Shown one piece after another: positions 46,893 through 58,865 of a stretch of 64,000 bases of DNA. The position numbers and the translations under genes were made by a program. Source of the DNA: Manduca sexta (lineage: Eukaryota > Arthropoda > Insecta > Lepidoptera > Sphingidae); the NCBI RefSeq assembly GCF_014839805.1, contig NC_051126.1, positions 8,936,609 through 9,000,608 of the forward strand, written 5' to 3'. Each line of letters opens with the position of its first letter. The stretch's first letter is position 1. The notes under the pieces were generated by a model, which made no database searches, was not told the DNA's origin, and saw nothing but the letters and a program-made list of their open reading frames with translations.

Positions 46893-48192
46893 ACATGTGA
46901 AATGCTATGAATATGTTTATTATTATGCCTGGATATTCGTTACAAGCTACGCATAAAGTGCTGAATGTGCATATTAAAGATGGTTCGCAAATAGACAAAC
47001 TTCAGGTTGAATAAGTAGATTACTTAAAGTTGTGAACAAAAGCTGCTATCATATAACATGAGATCGTATCTCCTCGACATTAAAATACAAAAGATGCTAG
47101 TACCTAATTAATAAGAATGTTTATTACGTATTTATAATTGGTTGTTCGCACGTTGGTTGCGTGATCAAGTTTATCCGTTATCCTTAAATAAATTCAAATT
47201 AAAAATATCTCGCCGTGCAAATTATTCACTTCAGGGAAGTCAAAACGTGATTAAACTGATACATATTTTATGTATTGATAAATTTATGGTGAAAAAATAA
47301 TTAACATTACATTCGGATAAAATAATTATAAAGTCATTGATGTTATAAAATGATATACATTCACTTATATAATATTTGACTAAGTGTTGATTTTTCCGTC
47401 AGCATATAAAAATAAGTTGCAAATTGCATTTTTTTCCACAGTAACAAATTAAAAATGAGTTATAAAATAAAATGTAATTTGATTGAATGAAAGATTATAG
47501 TAATATTTATTCAATTGTTCTGTTGCTTCACTTTCATAGTCAATTAGGTAATAATAGACTTGGCCGACACAATAAAATCAACTTAATTTTCTTTATAGTG
47601 GGAATTTACTGATGCTCTTTTTTAATTAATAATTCTTTTTTACAATCTTCAATAACTCATTATCTAAGCTTAGACATTCTAGCTACGTCGATTTGTTAAA
47701 GTTATTTTGTATACAATGGTAAATTTGAATATATTTTATATAAATGGTAGGGCTTACAATGTACTAGGTTTTTATATGTGAAAATCTTACTGGTTATTAG
47801 AAGTTTTAGTTATGTTGCTGTTATTTATGTAGGGTCGTATCGCTTACGACCAAGCGATCGGCTTGTTCGTGTGGAAATTAAAATGTAAATAAAAAACCTT
47901 GCCTTTTTTATTAGAAGCGGCTTGTGTGCAGCAGTGGGATTACATTTCATCATGTGTATGGCGGCTTCTATACCGTCGGTTACAAACAATGCGGTTCCCA
48001 CCCACTAGCACTGTTCTTATAGAGCGGGGTAAGGGATTTTGAACCAATTGCATGTCAGGATGTTACTGGGAAGGATGACCACGCACACTGACAACACCAT
48101 ACCACAAGTAGTAGTGGTCAATATCACAATGCACACTAACACATTTCCTTGACTCGTAATAAGCGAGCAATCATGTCGAGCAGTTACATTCA

Positions 48193-48579
48193 CTAGGCTG
48201 CCTCGGTGGAGGAGGTGGAGTACTTATATTAGGTACCCGGTACAAGTACGTGTATCGCGATAGGGCCCTGGGTTCCAATTCCGGGGCGGGCCAAAAACAT
48301 TTTTCGGTCTTAAAAAAATTGACAGTCGAAGTTCAGTCAGGAAGTTGGCGGTGTGATACCTCCATGCCTCAGAAAGCATATAAAGCCGTTAGGCCTGACC
48401 TCTGATCGCTCTCCGGTCATGTCGGATTGCCGGCTCATTGGTCTATGAGAGTGAAGAAACAGAGAGTACATCTGTGTATTGTATTACGCACATACTTGTG
48501 ACCTATTATATTTCCTGTGTGCCTGGCTTCGTCGCGATTGGCTACTGTGGCTGAAATTTGGCTAGGAGGGATTAGTATT
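48193..48579 (+). mobile_element. tRNA-derived SINE with long body
   Basis: Same subfamily as 46498. The head is GCTGCCTCGGTGGAGGAGG with B-box GGTTCCAATTCC; the body has AAAGCATATAAAGCCGTTAG and the end is TTTGGCTAGGAGGG. The flanks share AGTTACA[CT]TCA (48182-48192, 48580-48590), an imperfect duplication. Confidence 0.8.
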
Positions 48580-48590
48580 AGTTACACTCA

Positions 48591-49977
48591 ATAACCTTCT
48601 GGACACGTGTAAGAGTATCATGACAGTGGTCACCTTCTCATTATTTCATCGTTTTTTTATGTACTGAGAATGTCTTCAAGTTTAAACGTAGTTTATGGTT
48701 TAAAAAGAAAACCCCAGAAAAATGACACCTATTAAGGAAGCTATCAATCATTGTTATATTTCGAGGAAGTTTACTTTAAAAAGGTGTCACACAACGTTTA
48801 AAAAAGACAGCTGTGGACTGCCGTTAAACTTATGAATAAACGAGTGTTTCGAGGTAACTCGGTTAGGGGTACTTCTATCCAAAGCTGAGGAAGGGGGAAT
48901 TCAATCCTAAGCAAGTAGCGTTAGAAAAACGAATACAAAGTGACACGCAAGCCGGGATTCAAACTCTGGAACTTCGTTATCTAGTGGTTGGTGATATTGA
49001 TACAATCGTTGTATTATTAATCTAGTAGCAGGATACTTGGACTGTAAAGGAGGTTATGTATTCAATTATCAGCCCGGATACATGTTTTGATTTCCACAAA
49101 TGCATTATAATTATTACACAATTAAAAGCTTTGTTATTGACGTATGTGTTATGATGGATTATCACACTTTACAATTTTCATGCGCAAAGTTTCATTTCAA
49201 AACATTGCGCGTGCTGAATCACTGTGGCGGGCCGCATCCGGGCCGCGGGCCTGGGTTTGCCGCATGTGATTTATATTGATCAGGATCATCAATACAAATG
49301 AAAGCCAAAGATATAACACCTGCATAAAAATACAATCTTTGTACAATTAATAAAGTTTTACGTGTATTTTAATACAATGAATATTCAATAAAATTTCTTT
49401 GCATGAGATGTGTGTCAAAAATACGTAAAACACTGCATAATATTGTTTTGTATGAAAATCAACTCGATATACGCGATGCAATAAAGCGAAAAAGTCTCAA
49501 TACATTATCGACAATGGGCGGACAACGAACCTTATACAAAAGACATCAACGAGTTCCGTAGCGCGTGCATACATTTTATTCTGTAAACAAATGTTATAAA
49601 ACGTATGTAACAATTAATTGAACTACAATTGATATTACTGAGTGTCTTAGAGTGATATATTTTATAAGAATAGTGCAAGGACTTGTACGTTATCTTAATA
49701 TTTCTTCGAAATTTGATGTCATTAGCTGCTTGCAGAGATTTTTAGTCAGTTGTCGGTATTTAAATAGACGTTGTATATCGTTTGTTTTTTTAAGTATTGT
49801 AACACTTAAAAAACAAACGATGCGTTTCTTTCAATAATTCCTAAGTTAGGTGACGCTTTTTATAATATTATCTAACGTTTGTTACTTTGATTGTAATCAC
49901 ACATGGTTCTGTGTACGAAGAGTTTTCATTTAGCACAACCTCATCGTTGCATACAATAATATCGACACGAAATTAGT
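48591..49977. other. gene-free DNA with one GC-rich spot
   Basis: 49220-49275 is extremely GC-rich (GTGGCGGGCCGCATCCGGGC, CGCGGGCCTGGGTTTGCCGC) over only 55 bp. The rest is AT-rich and featureless. Confidence 0.5.
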
Positions 49978-50461
49978 TTAACAAGATAGCCCCACTTCCG
50001 CTCCAGGCACACGAGAGCACTTGTTACGGATAACAGCACACTTGCGCACGCGCAGAAAAGGATTAGAGAAAAGATGTTTGAAATAGTTCTTCGGCTCCTC
50101 ATTCGCTGCGGAGACCGCGGGCAGAGCGCGCGCGTTCGTTATTATAATAAAAGAAAAAATAAAACCAAAATACGATACCTGTTCATTCACGGTCCGCCAA
50201 CTGAGAGCTTTTCGAGTACAACGACCTCAGGTTATATCATACGCCTGTCATTTTTTTAACGGCACGTCCTTGCGGATGGCGCGAACAGCTGACCGAAATC
50301 CCGTGCGATAATAAATTTGCTGTTAATGTTTAGTGATCAATAATAGTTAAATGTGTTCGAAATTCAAAATTTTTGTGAAGTGCGCGATTGTAATTTTTTT
50401 ATGTGCAGTGTTTGTGTGCCTGTGATGATCGTGACTGGCGAACCGTTTGTCTGAGGTGAGT
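49978..50461 (+). promoter_or_regulatory. CpG-rich promoter and non-coding first exon ending in a perfect donor
   Basis: About 480 bp of CpG-rich DNA (TTGCGCACGCGCAG, GACCGCGGGCAGAGCGCGCG, CTTGCGGATGGCGCGAAC) in AT-rich flanks, ending GTCTGAG|GTGAGT with the donor at 50456-50461. No reading frame runs into the donor with a credible start. This is the strongest plus-strand transcription-start signature in the window. It lies about 18 kb upstream of the cortex start exon and points away from it. It is a candidate for the start of a lncRNA such as ivory, by position and type only. Confidence 0.4.
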
Positions 50462-53400
50462 TTCTTATATTCAATAACACAATGCCGGCAATTCGATAAT
50501 CGTTTCTAAAGATTTATTACCTTATTCAGTTTAAACTAAATAAAAATTATATTTATTAATCATTTACGCTAAAGAGAAAGCGAAAAATAGTTAATGGCTA
50601 CTCAGGCAGAATGACAAATGAAAGCGTGCGTTTTTTACATCACTTTTTATTCAAGTTTTTATTAGAAAACTTGTTTTGTTTCCTAAAAAGAGTGACAATT
50701 ATTACGATTAATTGAGTTCTTTGCTTAAATAATCCATTTAAAATTTGTGTAATCCCTTAATATTTATTTTCCATAATAAACTATCTTCTAAGTAATATTG
50801 TTTATGGTTTAACGATGGGTTGAAGTTAGATTTATGAATTATATATGTAACAACAAAAAAAAAAAAACAAAACAGGTAGTTTTGTGGTTAACGTTATAAG
50901 AATATTTTTCTTATGTTTGAAATATGAGAGATAAGAAATATTATTCCTACTTGAATAATTAGATCAAATGCGCTCTTGAAAACTGAGTGCAGCGTAATAA
51001 CACAAACTAATTAGAGCCGATATTCTCAGCTGTTATGATATTGTTCATGAAGTTAGGTGAGAATAAAAAAATGATTATGGAAACGACTGTGATTTAAAAG
51101 ATTTTTACATTTGTCAGTTTCATTAATATAACTTTACCTAGAGTCGATTTAGGATCAAGTGTGTTACCAATAAACAATACAAGTGAGTTATTACCATGTT
51201 TTAGATTTAGTTTCGTTGATTCAAATATACGGAGTTAGGAAGTAAGTGAAAAATAATGAGAAGTCAAACTCTAATTAATAATGTTTATTTGGTAAGTGGT
51301 TTAATTAAATCTTTGAGTTACGTGATTACTTAATCGGTTATAGATTATTCAATTTCTTTTGTAAAATACTTGCTATCATCAACAAGATAATGTTCTTTTG
51401 GATTTCTTGGGGAACTTTACCTATATAATCTATTTATACAACTGTTATTGTGTCTTTGTAATGAGCATAGCAATAATAAATTATAATAATAAACGTTTAT
51501 TATAAAAAGATAGGTAATATTGACATCACAATTCTGCGACTCGAGAACTAAGCTTAGTTTGCATCTCAAGATGTTCAGTTTTTATAATGTTCCCATTTTA
51601 TATATATTTTTTTATAATGTAGACATGTTATAGTTTATTATATTATCTGTGTATGTGGAGGCGCGCGTGCGTATTGGTGTGTGTATGTGTAGTATTTTAT
51701 TTACATATTAAAGTATAATATTTTCAAATAGACTTAGAGTAGAATTCACTTTGTCTGTTGATAACGTCAGGAGAGTCTATGATAGTACAACTTTGTCATT
51801 GGTTTCGTTATTACGTTTGTGAGATATTTCTGAGTATTTACAGTAGTGTAAAGTAGTCTAATAGTAATTTTGACTATTTATGAAGCCAGGGAGCATTATT
51901 ACATTGTTCGGGTTTGATTGCCATTATAGCCAGCAGTGGCGAATGATCAAATTTTCCGAAGGAACCCGACACAACATAAAATAGGTACTAATATGCAAAA
52001 ATGCCGCAAATCATTCTAATGATAATTAGATTTTATGTAAATTATGAAAGCGAAGCCGGTAGGAATCGGGTTGTATGGACTCTTGATCAGTGATAGCCAG
52101 TGTGACTACTGCGCATTGTCAGACTAAAATTTCATATCCGAATATGGCTTTGTAGTTTTAAATTCTGGGTGGTGTATCTACTATTAATGCAAAGTATCAG
52201 AACGTAATATCAAGAGATTGATGCGCCAATCAAGTTATTCAATTGTATAAATCACAATTTGACTAATATTACTCTTATTCTATTCCTAACAAAGTGGTTT
52301 TTCAGTAGTTATTTATTATCAATTAGCAATAAAACAGTTATAAAATTTTATTGTAGGAATGCTAGTGTCTCATGTTAATCTGATTTATCCATCGATGCTA
52401 TTTGTTATACTTGGATAAATTCAACCCGTTTTTGCTTATAGTGTTTTTAACCTTACACCATTTCAAAACTCATTTGTGGTTTCCAAAAATTATGGTTCTT
52501 TGGAAATAGAGTAAAGCTTTAAATGTTAAGTAAACCAACTTATCACACTGTGACCTTTTTAACTGTATTGTAATAAACATTATATTCATAGGGTAGAAAA
52601 AACATCCATCGTTCCTTTAAAGTTTTAATGGCTACTTAAGTAAATATCTAACGTTAAGCAGTAGGCTTTAACGGTATTATAACAGCTCTTATTTTGTAGG
52701 CTTCGCTTAAAGAGCTATAAAATCGCAGAGTAGAAAATGCGAGTTCACGTGTAGTAAAATTAACTCGTAAAATTATCTTAATTAATGCACCACCGCCAAC
52801 ACTTTATAAATTCTTTATTGTGGACGTGAAATTATGATGTGAATTAATGATGGAAAAGATTTATAGCTTGATGAGTCTATATCGCTCTGATTAACTGTTA
52901 CTTTTAGAGTGAATTGATTTGGATAACATCATTTAATTACAGCTTTTTCATTTAGCGAATATATTTAAAAGCAACGAAATGGTAGTATTTTGGTGAAGTA
53001 ACTGTCAAGCTTTTATAAATATTAAATTTTAACAAACAGTCTTTTAGAATATGAAAACTTTCAGATAAGATTCAAAACTTGGGATTAAGCCGAAAATGAA
53101 CACGTTAGTAAAGCAGCGATAATGCCCCATCTGCACTTTAACAGTGCACTACAAAACTATAACCGTCGCATGGTTAGCGTCACTACCGCCCACGTCACTA
53201 GCATCGGTGGAATGGCGGCAAAAACGATCGTCACCGACGTTGAACCTTTGCTTTATATGACGTTTGGACGTATGTCATTAGTTTCAGAAAATTCAACGAT
53301 TATTAATATATTTTGAGTATTTGTTATTTATATTGTTATCGCGCTACGGGCTACTTACAACTCTACTCTCTAAAATTTGATTTATAAAATAAAAACAATT

Positions 53401-54432
53401 TCCCGTATGGTAGAAATAAAAATATTAGCTGAACCCTACTTTGTAGGTCCGTATCCTTTAAGTTTATTTTTATCTGTTCCGTAAGGGGGTTGGTTCGTAT
53501 AGGGGTAAAAGAATTTGTTAATGATTTTGACTTGTGACGGAGAGGTTAAGTAATACACCTGTCGCAATTACAATCAAATTTTTAGATTTTATGTTTTCCT
53601 CTATCGTGTGGGAATTATTTTTTTCTCGTACTCGGGAGTACGCGAACTCGTATTCTGCTCGCCATTCTTCGATAAGCCGAATTTTTAAATTGACGATTTT
53701 TGCGTAAGATTTAATACCTACAATAAGCTTAATGCAATATTACAATAAGGAGTACGCTGACAAGATGATTCAATATTTTAACGAAATATGCCTCATCATC
53801 TTCATTTAGTTTCCTGCAATCATATGAAGGTTCCTAATGTACAGAACCATGTAAAAATGTAATATTTTGCCTAGCATGGTTTATACAAATATACTCGCTG
53901 CCATGCTCTAAGTTAAGTAGACAGTTTATACACGGTAAGTTTTGCATATTTATAGCAAATAACAATATTCCAAAGCGAATATAAAGCATGTGCATGCCCT
54001 CGGTATTTCTCATACATCATTAGACAAACACAAACATCGGAACAACAGGTAAACATTGTTGTTGATACCAATCAGAATAAATGATTAAACATTGATTGCT
54101 TAAAGAGCACTAACGGTCAGTTTTAATATGAACTATACAAACTGATAAAATCTATGCTTGCTTATAATATTATTATTGCTTTCGAAGTAAAGTATTTCGT
54201 TCGCTGTCAAGTGGGCAAAATATAGTCACATCATTAGGTTTTTTGTCTGTTTGTTAGTTTGTCTATTGCATCTTCGAGAAGACTTAATAATTTTGATGGA
54301 TTTGTTCAGTATATAGTGTTCTAAAAAATATCAAAACTCACAATGAATTCTTCAGAGGATTTATTTTGACTTCATTTTACCCCTTAAAAAGAGTAACCGC
54401 TGTTAAATTCTAATAAACCAAAACAAAAAAAA
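50462..54432. other. gene-free DNA
   Basis: Would be the first intron if the donor at 50456 is real. It contains the hAT MITE at 51934. Otherwise AT-rich with no exon I can support. Confidence 0.5.
51934..52092. mobile_element. hAT-type MITE, copy 3, with 8-bp target duplication
   Basis: Starts CAGTGGCGAATGATC and contains CCGGTAGGAATCGGGTTG. It is flanked on both sides by ATAGCCAG. An 8-bp duplication and CAGTGGCG ends are the marks of the hAT superfamily. The right terminus has decayed (GATCAGTG). Confidence 0.75.
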
Positions 54433-54780
54433 TTACGGTGATAGCCTAGTTACGTGAGGAACGGACTGCCGAGACGAATGGCCGCAAGTTCGAATCTCAA
54501 GGGCACACACATATGTCTTTTCTACAATGATGTGTGTATTCTTTGTGACTTATCGCTTGCTTTAACGCTGAAGGAAAATAATATGAGGAAACCTGCATAT
54601 CAGAGAAGATCTTTATAGGAATTTTGAGTGTACCTTTGTGAAATCTACCAATCCGCACTGTAACAACGTGGTGGACTAAGGCTTTAGTGGTATTGGCTCT
54701 CCCTCTACTCTGTCTCAGTAGTAGAGGAGACCCATGCCCAGTGACATATAATACAGGGCTGTGATTATTATTATAAACGA
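54433..54780 (+). mobile_element. tRNA-derived SINE, first family, plus orientation
   Basis: Starts GGTGATAGCCTAGTTACGTG with B-box GTTCGAATCTC and ends in (ATT)n near TGTGATTATTATTAT. The flanks share an approximate TAAAC[CG]AAAA. Some internal bases differ from the 16999 copy, so it is an older insertion. Confidence 0.8.
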
Positions 54781-55585
54781 AAAACATAACTACAGGTATA
54801 TTGATTTATAATAATCCCAGCAGAGATCATGTTTGTTAAGGTATCAGTCCGCTCCGTGACCACGAAATGTCGGAAGAAAATTATAATATAACAACCGCGA
54901 TTAAATTCGTAAAACAGTTTTATTTTAATGTCTAACACACGCGTAAACATAATAAATCATTACGAAAATAATTTTAAACTTTTTATCAAATTCTATTACT
55001 ATAAAAAGTGATCACGATATAAAATTAACTAAAAATAAAACAAATTAAAATTTAATTTTTTTAGAGCCAATAAAACACACGTCATGCCTATCATTCAATT
55101 GTGCAATGAGCACCCACTTTTGCATGAGTGTCCCGACCCATGATATAATAGGGTATGAGGCTATCGCCATATCGCGCCCAAATTTCAGATTTCGGGCTAA
55201 TAATGACCTGAAAAACTTAATATCACTTCGCCAGACCCGGCTTTCGAGCCCCCTGGGTTCGTAAGAGGTCCTGACCTTAAACCACATATTTACGTAATAT
55301 TAATAAAACTCAAAACGCCTGGCAGATGCGAACTGTTTGCGAAATGAATGTTAAACAACCATAAATAGTTGTTGAATTATTATAATTATATTAGTTTTCA
55401 AATCGTTCCACGTCTATATCCTTAGGTTTAATATTTTTTTTATTATAATAAATGTGAAATCTTTAAATATATTTGCATTTTTGTTAAAAGTTGAGGCAGA
55501 AACCGTTGTTTAGATTTAGTTACAGGTTAGCACACAGATAATCATAAGTTTTTAAAATTTGATTTATGAATGTTGATATGGTAAG

Positions 55586-56278
55586 CATTGTCAAAGTTCA
55601 TATATTGAAGAGTGTGAAAGTTCATATAATAAAGAATGTGAGAGTTCACGTAACAGAGTGTGAACGTTTACGTAATAAAGAATATGAGAGTTCACGTAAT
55701 GAAGAGTGTGAGAGTTTACGTAATAAAGAATGTGAGATCTCACGTAATGAAGAGTGTGAGAGTTTACGTAATGAAGAGTGTGAACGTTCACGTAATAAAA
55801 AATGTGAGAATTTACGTAATGAAGAGTGTGAGAGTTCACGTAATGAAGAGTGTGAACGTTCACGTAATAAAGAATGTGAGAATTCACGTAATGAAGAGTG
55901 TGAACGTTCACGTAATAAAGAATGTGAGAGTTCACGTAATGAAGAGTGTAAGAGTTCACGTAATGAAGAATGTGAACATTCACGTAATAAAGAATGTGAG
56001 AGTTCACGTAATGAAGAGTGTAAGAGTTCACGTAATAAAGAATGTGAGAGTTCACGTAATGAAGAGTGTAAGAGTTCACGTAATGAAGAATGTGAACATT
56101 CACGTAATAAAGAATGTGAGAGTTCACGTAATGAAGAGTGTGAGAGTTCACGTAATAAAGAATGTGAGAGTTCACGTAATGAAGAGTGTGAACGTTCACA
56201 TAATAAAGAATGTGAGAATTCACATAATGAAGAGTGTGAGAGTTCACCTAATGAAGAATGTGAGAGTTCACGTAATGA
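55586..56278. repeat. 24-bp minisatellite, about 29 copies
   Basis: Tandem units such as AATGAAGAGTGTGAGAGTTC-ACGT, alternating with AATAAAGAATGTGAGAGTTC-ACGT. Three of the six frames are stop-free across nearly the whole array because 24 is divisible by 3. One early unit has lost two bases (55660 region), so no single frame keeps the same peptide throughout: on the plus strand the frame opening at 55566 changes from KVHIIKNVRVH-type to ECESSRNE-type repeats. This argues for satellite DNA, not a gene. Nearly every unit carries TTCACGTAA, i.e. TACGTG on the minus strand. Confidence 0.92.
55921..56160. repeat. 120-bp higher-order duplication inside the minisatellite
   Basis: 55921-56040 and 56041-56160 are the same five-unit block and differ, by eye, at one base (GTAAGAG against GTGAGAG). 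A five-unit block was duplicated recently by unequal exchange or slippage. Confidence 0.85.
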
Positions 56279-56339
56279 ACAGGTTAAATGGTAGTGTGAT
56301 AAAATGTGACCATATTGAAATAAATAAAGTATATTAATG

Positions 56340-57426
56340 TTGATGTAAGGGTATAAACATTTTTGTTTTGTTGTATGTGCAAATTTAAATTATAAAAAAA
56401 AAAAAACTATAAGCTTACAATACTTAGGGGTTTAACTATTTTGTATCCTTAAAATTAACGGCCGGACAATGTATGACGATCCTAAACCATTTTACTAATT
56501 TATCGTCAGAATAGACCAATCAGAACAATCTTTTTTCGTCATGCTTAGAAATGATTTACTTTAAATGGTATATTTTCGGAATCGGATCCATAATAATTAT
56601 TAAAATTCGAATTGTTTATTGAAAACAGTGGTTTACCAGCATATGCCATGTAGATTGAAGGCGACCGAAAATCGTTATTTTTGACGACTGTTGATGAATT
56701 GATTTTTTTCGCTGGTATAAAAATTTTATTAGATTACATTATATAATATATTATATAATATTCCGAAAAATCTTTAAATGCTTGTGTAAATTATATTTAT
56801 CAAAAACCGGTACGTGGTGTCAGAAACAAATGGATAGACGCGGATCATTACTTTAACTTTTAGATACTTTTGTTAATCATAACACATTAATATTCGGGCG
56901 TTCGTCTCGGTATATTACTTATTATAACACTGAATTATCTTTTTCAATCATTAAGTAATAGAGTGTAAGCGCATTTTTATACTCGTTTGAATGGTTAATT
57001 CTGCACAGTTTTGTCACTGGGAATTATGAAAATTAACAGCTAATGGTACAGAATGACGATTGTAATACTGTGTTTTATTAAATATTAACTGACTCAAAGT
57101 GCCTTAATAAGCAGGTAAACGATGTGATCTCGTACAGTATTGTTAAATAAGATTTGATTTCTTGAGTTCTTACAAACAAGCTGACGAGCTGTATCATAGC
57201 TTTAATATTGCTGACAGTACTCTGCCCGTCAATACCCAAAATCTACTTCGCATAAATTGATTAATATGTAATAAATTATCAAAGCGTTTGTAATTGCAAT
57301 AATTAGCACGTTGCAAATACGTTCGAGGGTTTGAACTAACTGAAAATTGCGCAGACATGTTAATGTCCATCGTTCTGTACAATGGGAAAATGGTACCACA
57401 ATTTTTTTACTGGTTCGGCATTACTG
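56340..57426. other. gene-free AT-rich DNA
   Basis: Nothing recognised. A palindromic ATTATATAATATATTATATA tract lies near 56735-56765. Confidence 0.55.
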
Positions 57427-57670
57427 AAGGCTTCGGTGGCGTAGTTAAGTATTCTGTGTACTCGATGGGACAACACTTTAAGGTTCCGTGTAGAAATCCC
57501 AATTCCGGGCAAAGTGATATAGGATTTTTCTGCTCTATCAGCCCGAAGTCAGGAATTTGTGCCTGGTAAGGCGATAGGCTTATCTCCTACCACATCACGG
57601 GATGGATCACAGAACACATAGGCGAAAAATGGATGTCTTGGTTGCACCTCTACCAACCCTTATAAGGACA
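57427..57670 (+). mobile_element. tRNA-derived SINE, second family
   Basis: GAAGGCTTCGGTGGCGTAGTT head, then TTTTTCTGCTCTATCAGCCC, GAAGTCAGGAATTTGTGCC, GGCGATAGGCTTATCTCC and CATCACGGGATGGA. It carries the most complete body of the TTTTTCTGCTC subfamily in the window. Confidence 0.75.
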
Positions 57671-58684
57671 CGGGCGTGACGTGTGTTTTGTTTGCTTGTT
57701 ATGCCTGGCACTAGCATAGGCTGCGGTGCATCGCAGAACGAGATACTATTCGTTATTTCAGACTACTTAGACCTTGTAAACTATTTCAAAAATTTGGTTA
57801 ATGTAAAATTCACCTGCCCACATATTCATGAATCAAAAACCATACTAGAAACTAATTATAGTTTTAAGTATAAATGTTAAAGAATACGTGGAACATGCGC
57901 AGACTGTCTCGTAAAAACTTCATTAGCTTTCTAAGTCAAATGAGGTGCTGATGAGTCAAATATGGCGTATAAGTATGTAAATCTAATTGTATGAAGTTAT
58001 TTTCAACCGTATTAGTTATAATTTAACGAGGGTTCTCAATTGACTTCATTCACCACATATTAGGGACTAAAGAGGGTTGGAAACGAATAAAATCGAGAAA
58101 TGCGAATCAACAGCTGACAGAAAAGAGTATAGTATATTACAGGACAACAATGTATGTAAAACCATACAATATTTATAAGACAATCATACGAGTAAAGCAA
58201 TTACCGTAGAAGCTTTTAGTTTTTCCCTTCATTCTTTACCATTGGAGGTAGGAACATCGTAAATGGTATGTAAGTGGGTGGCTAAATAAAAATATAATTG
58301 TTATGAACCGTCAAACGGCATATCTTCACGCTGTCCGAGGACAACCTGTAAGGCTAAGGGTGGTCACTTAATGTCAACAGGAAACGTTAGGAAAGGTGCT
58401 CTAAACTACAAAGATTATTTTAACGAGCCCACTAAACGAACAAATGAACTCTTAAATAAATATGTTTGTTATATAATTGTTTTAAATCAATAGTATGTTA
58501 ATGTGTTCCAATAAAATGAATTCGATTCAAATTTTATTTTCACATCAGAAATATTTAAAAATTTTGTGATTTAATGCAAATAGTATTTTAAATTTAGTCA
58601 TAAACTTTATTGGATCTAATCAATGTGCTTATTATTGACGGCCTGGTCTTTCTTATAAATATTTAAAATTTTAACTTCTCTTTG

Positions 58685-58865
58685 TTGGTTTGTAGCGGCG
58701 ATGGTGTGACTTAGGCAAGTTACCTTTCAATAATCGTTAACGCTAGTAGAAAACAGAAAAAAGTATAGGAATGACATATTCTATCAATAAGGTAGATTTA
58801 GGGTCGCTAGGATGTCATTTGCGTACTTAACGTTAGCGTTGAAGATTGTAGGAAGGAATCTTGGC
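58685..58865. repeat. second copy of the palindrome-bearing repeat
   Basis: TAGCGGCGATGGTGTGAC, then GTTAACGCTAGTAGAAAACA, GGAATGACATATTCTATC, CGCTAGGATGTCATTTGCG and TAACGTTAGCGTTGAAGATT. The palindrome of the 22.7-kb copy is recognisable but has diverged. An outer inverted pair AACGCTA/TAGCGTT is also visible. Confidence 0.6.

Noticed and set aside
46887..46904. Perfect 18-bp palindrome CATTTCACATGTGAAATG as a regulatory site
   Set aside because: It arises where the SINE end (CATTTC) meets its target duplication ACATGTGAAAT, so the symmetry is a by-product of insertion.
55566..56337. Long open frames (218-242 codons) across the 24-bp repeat, read as a repetitive protein
   Set aside because: The unit length is a multiple of three without stops in three frames, so openness is automatic. 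A two-base deletion switches the peptide type within the array, and there is no promoter, signal peptide or splice context.
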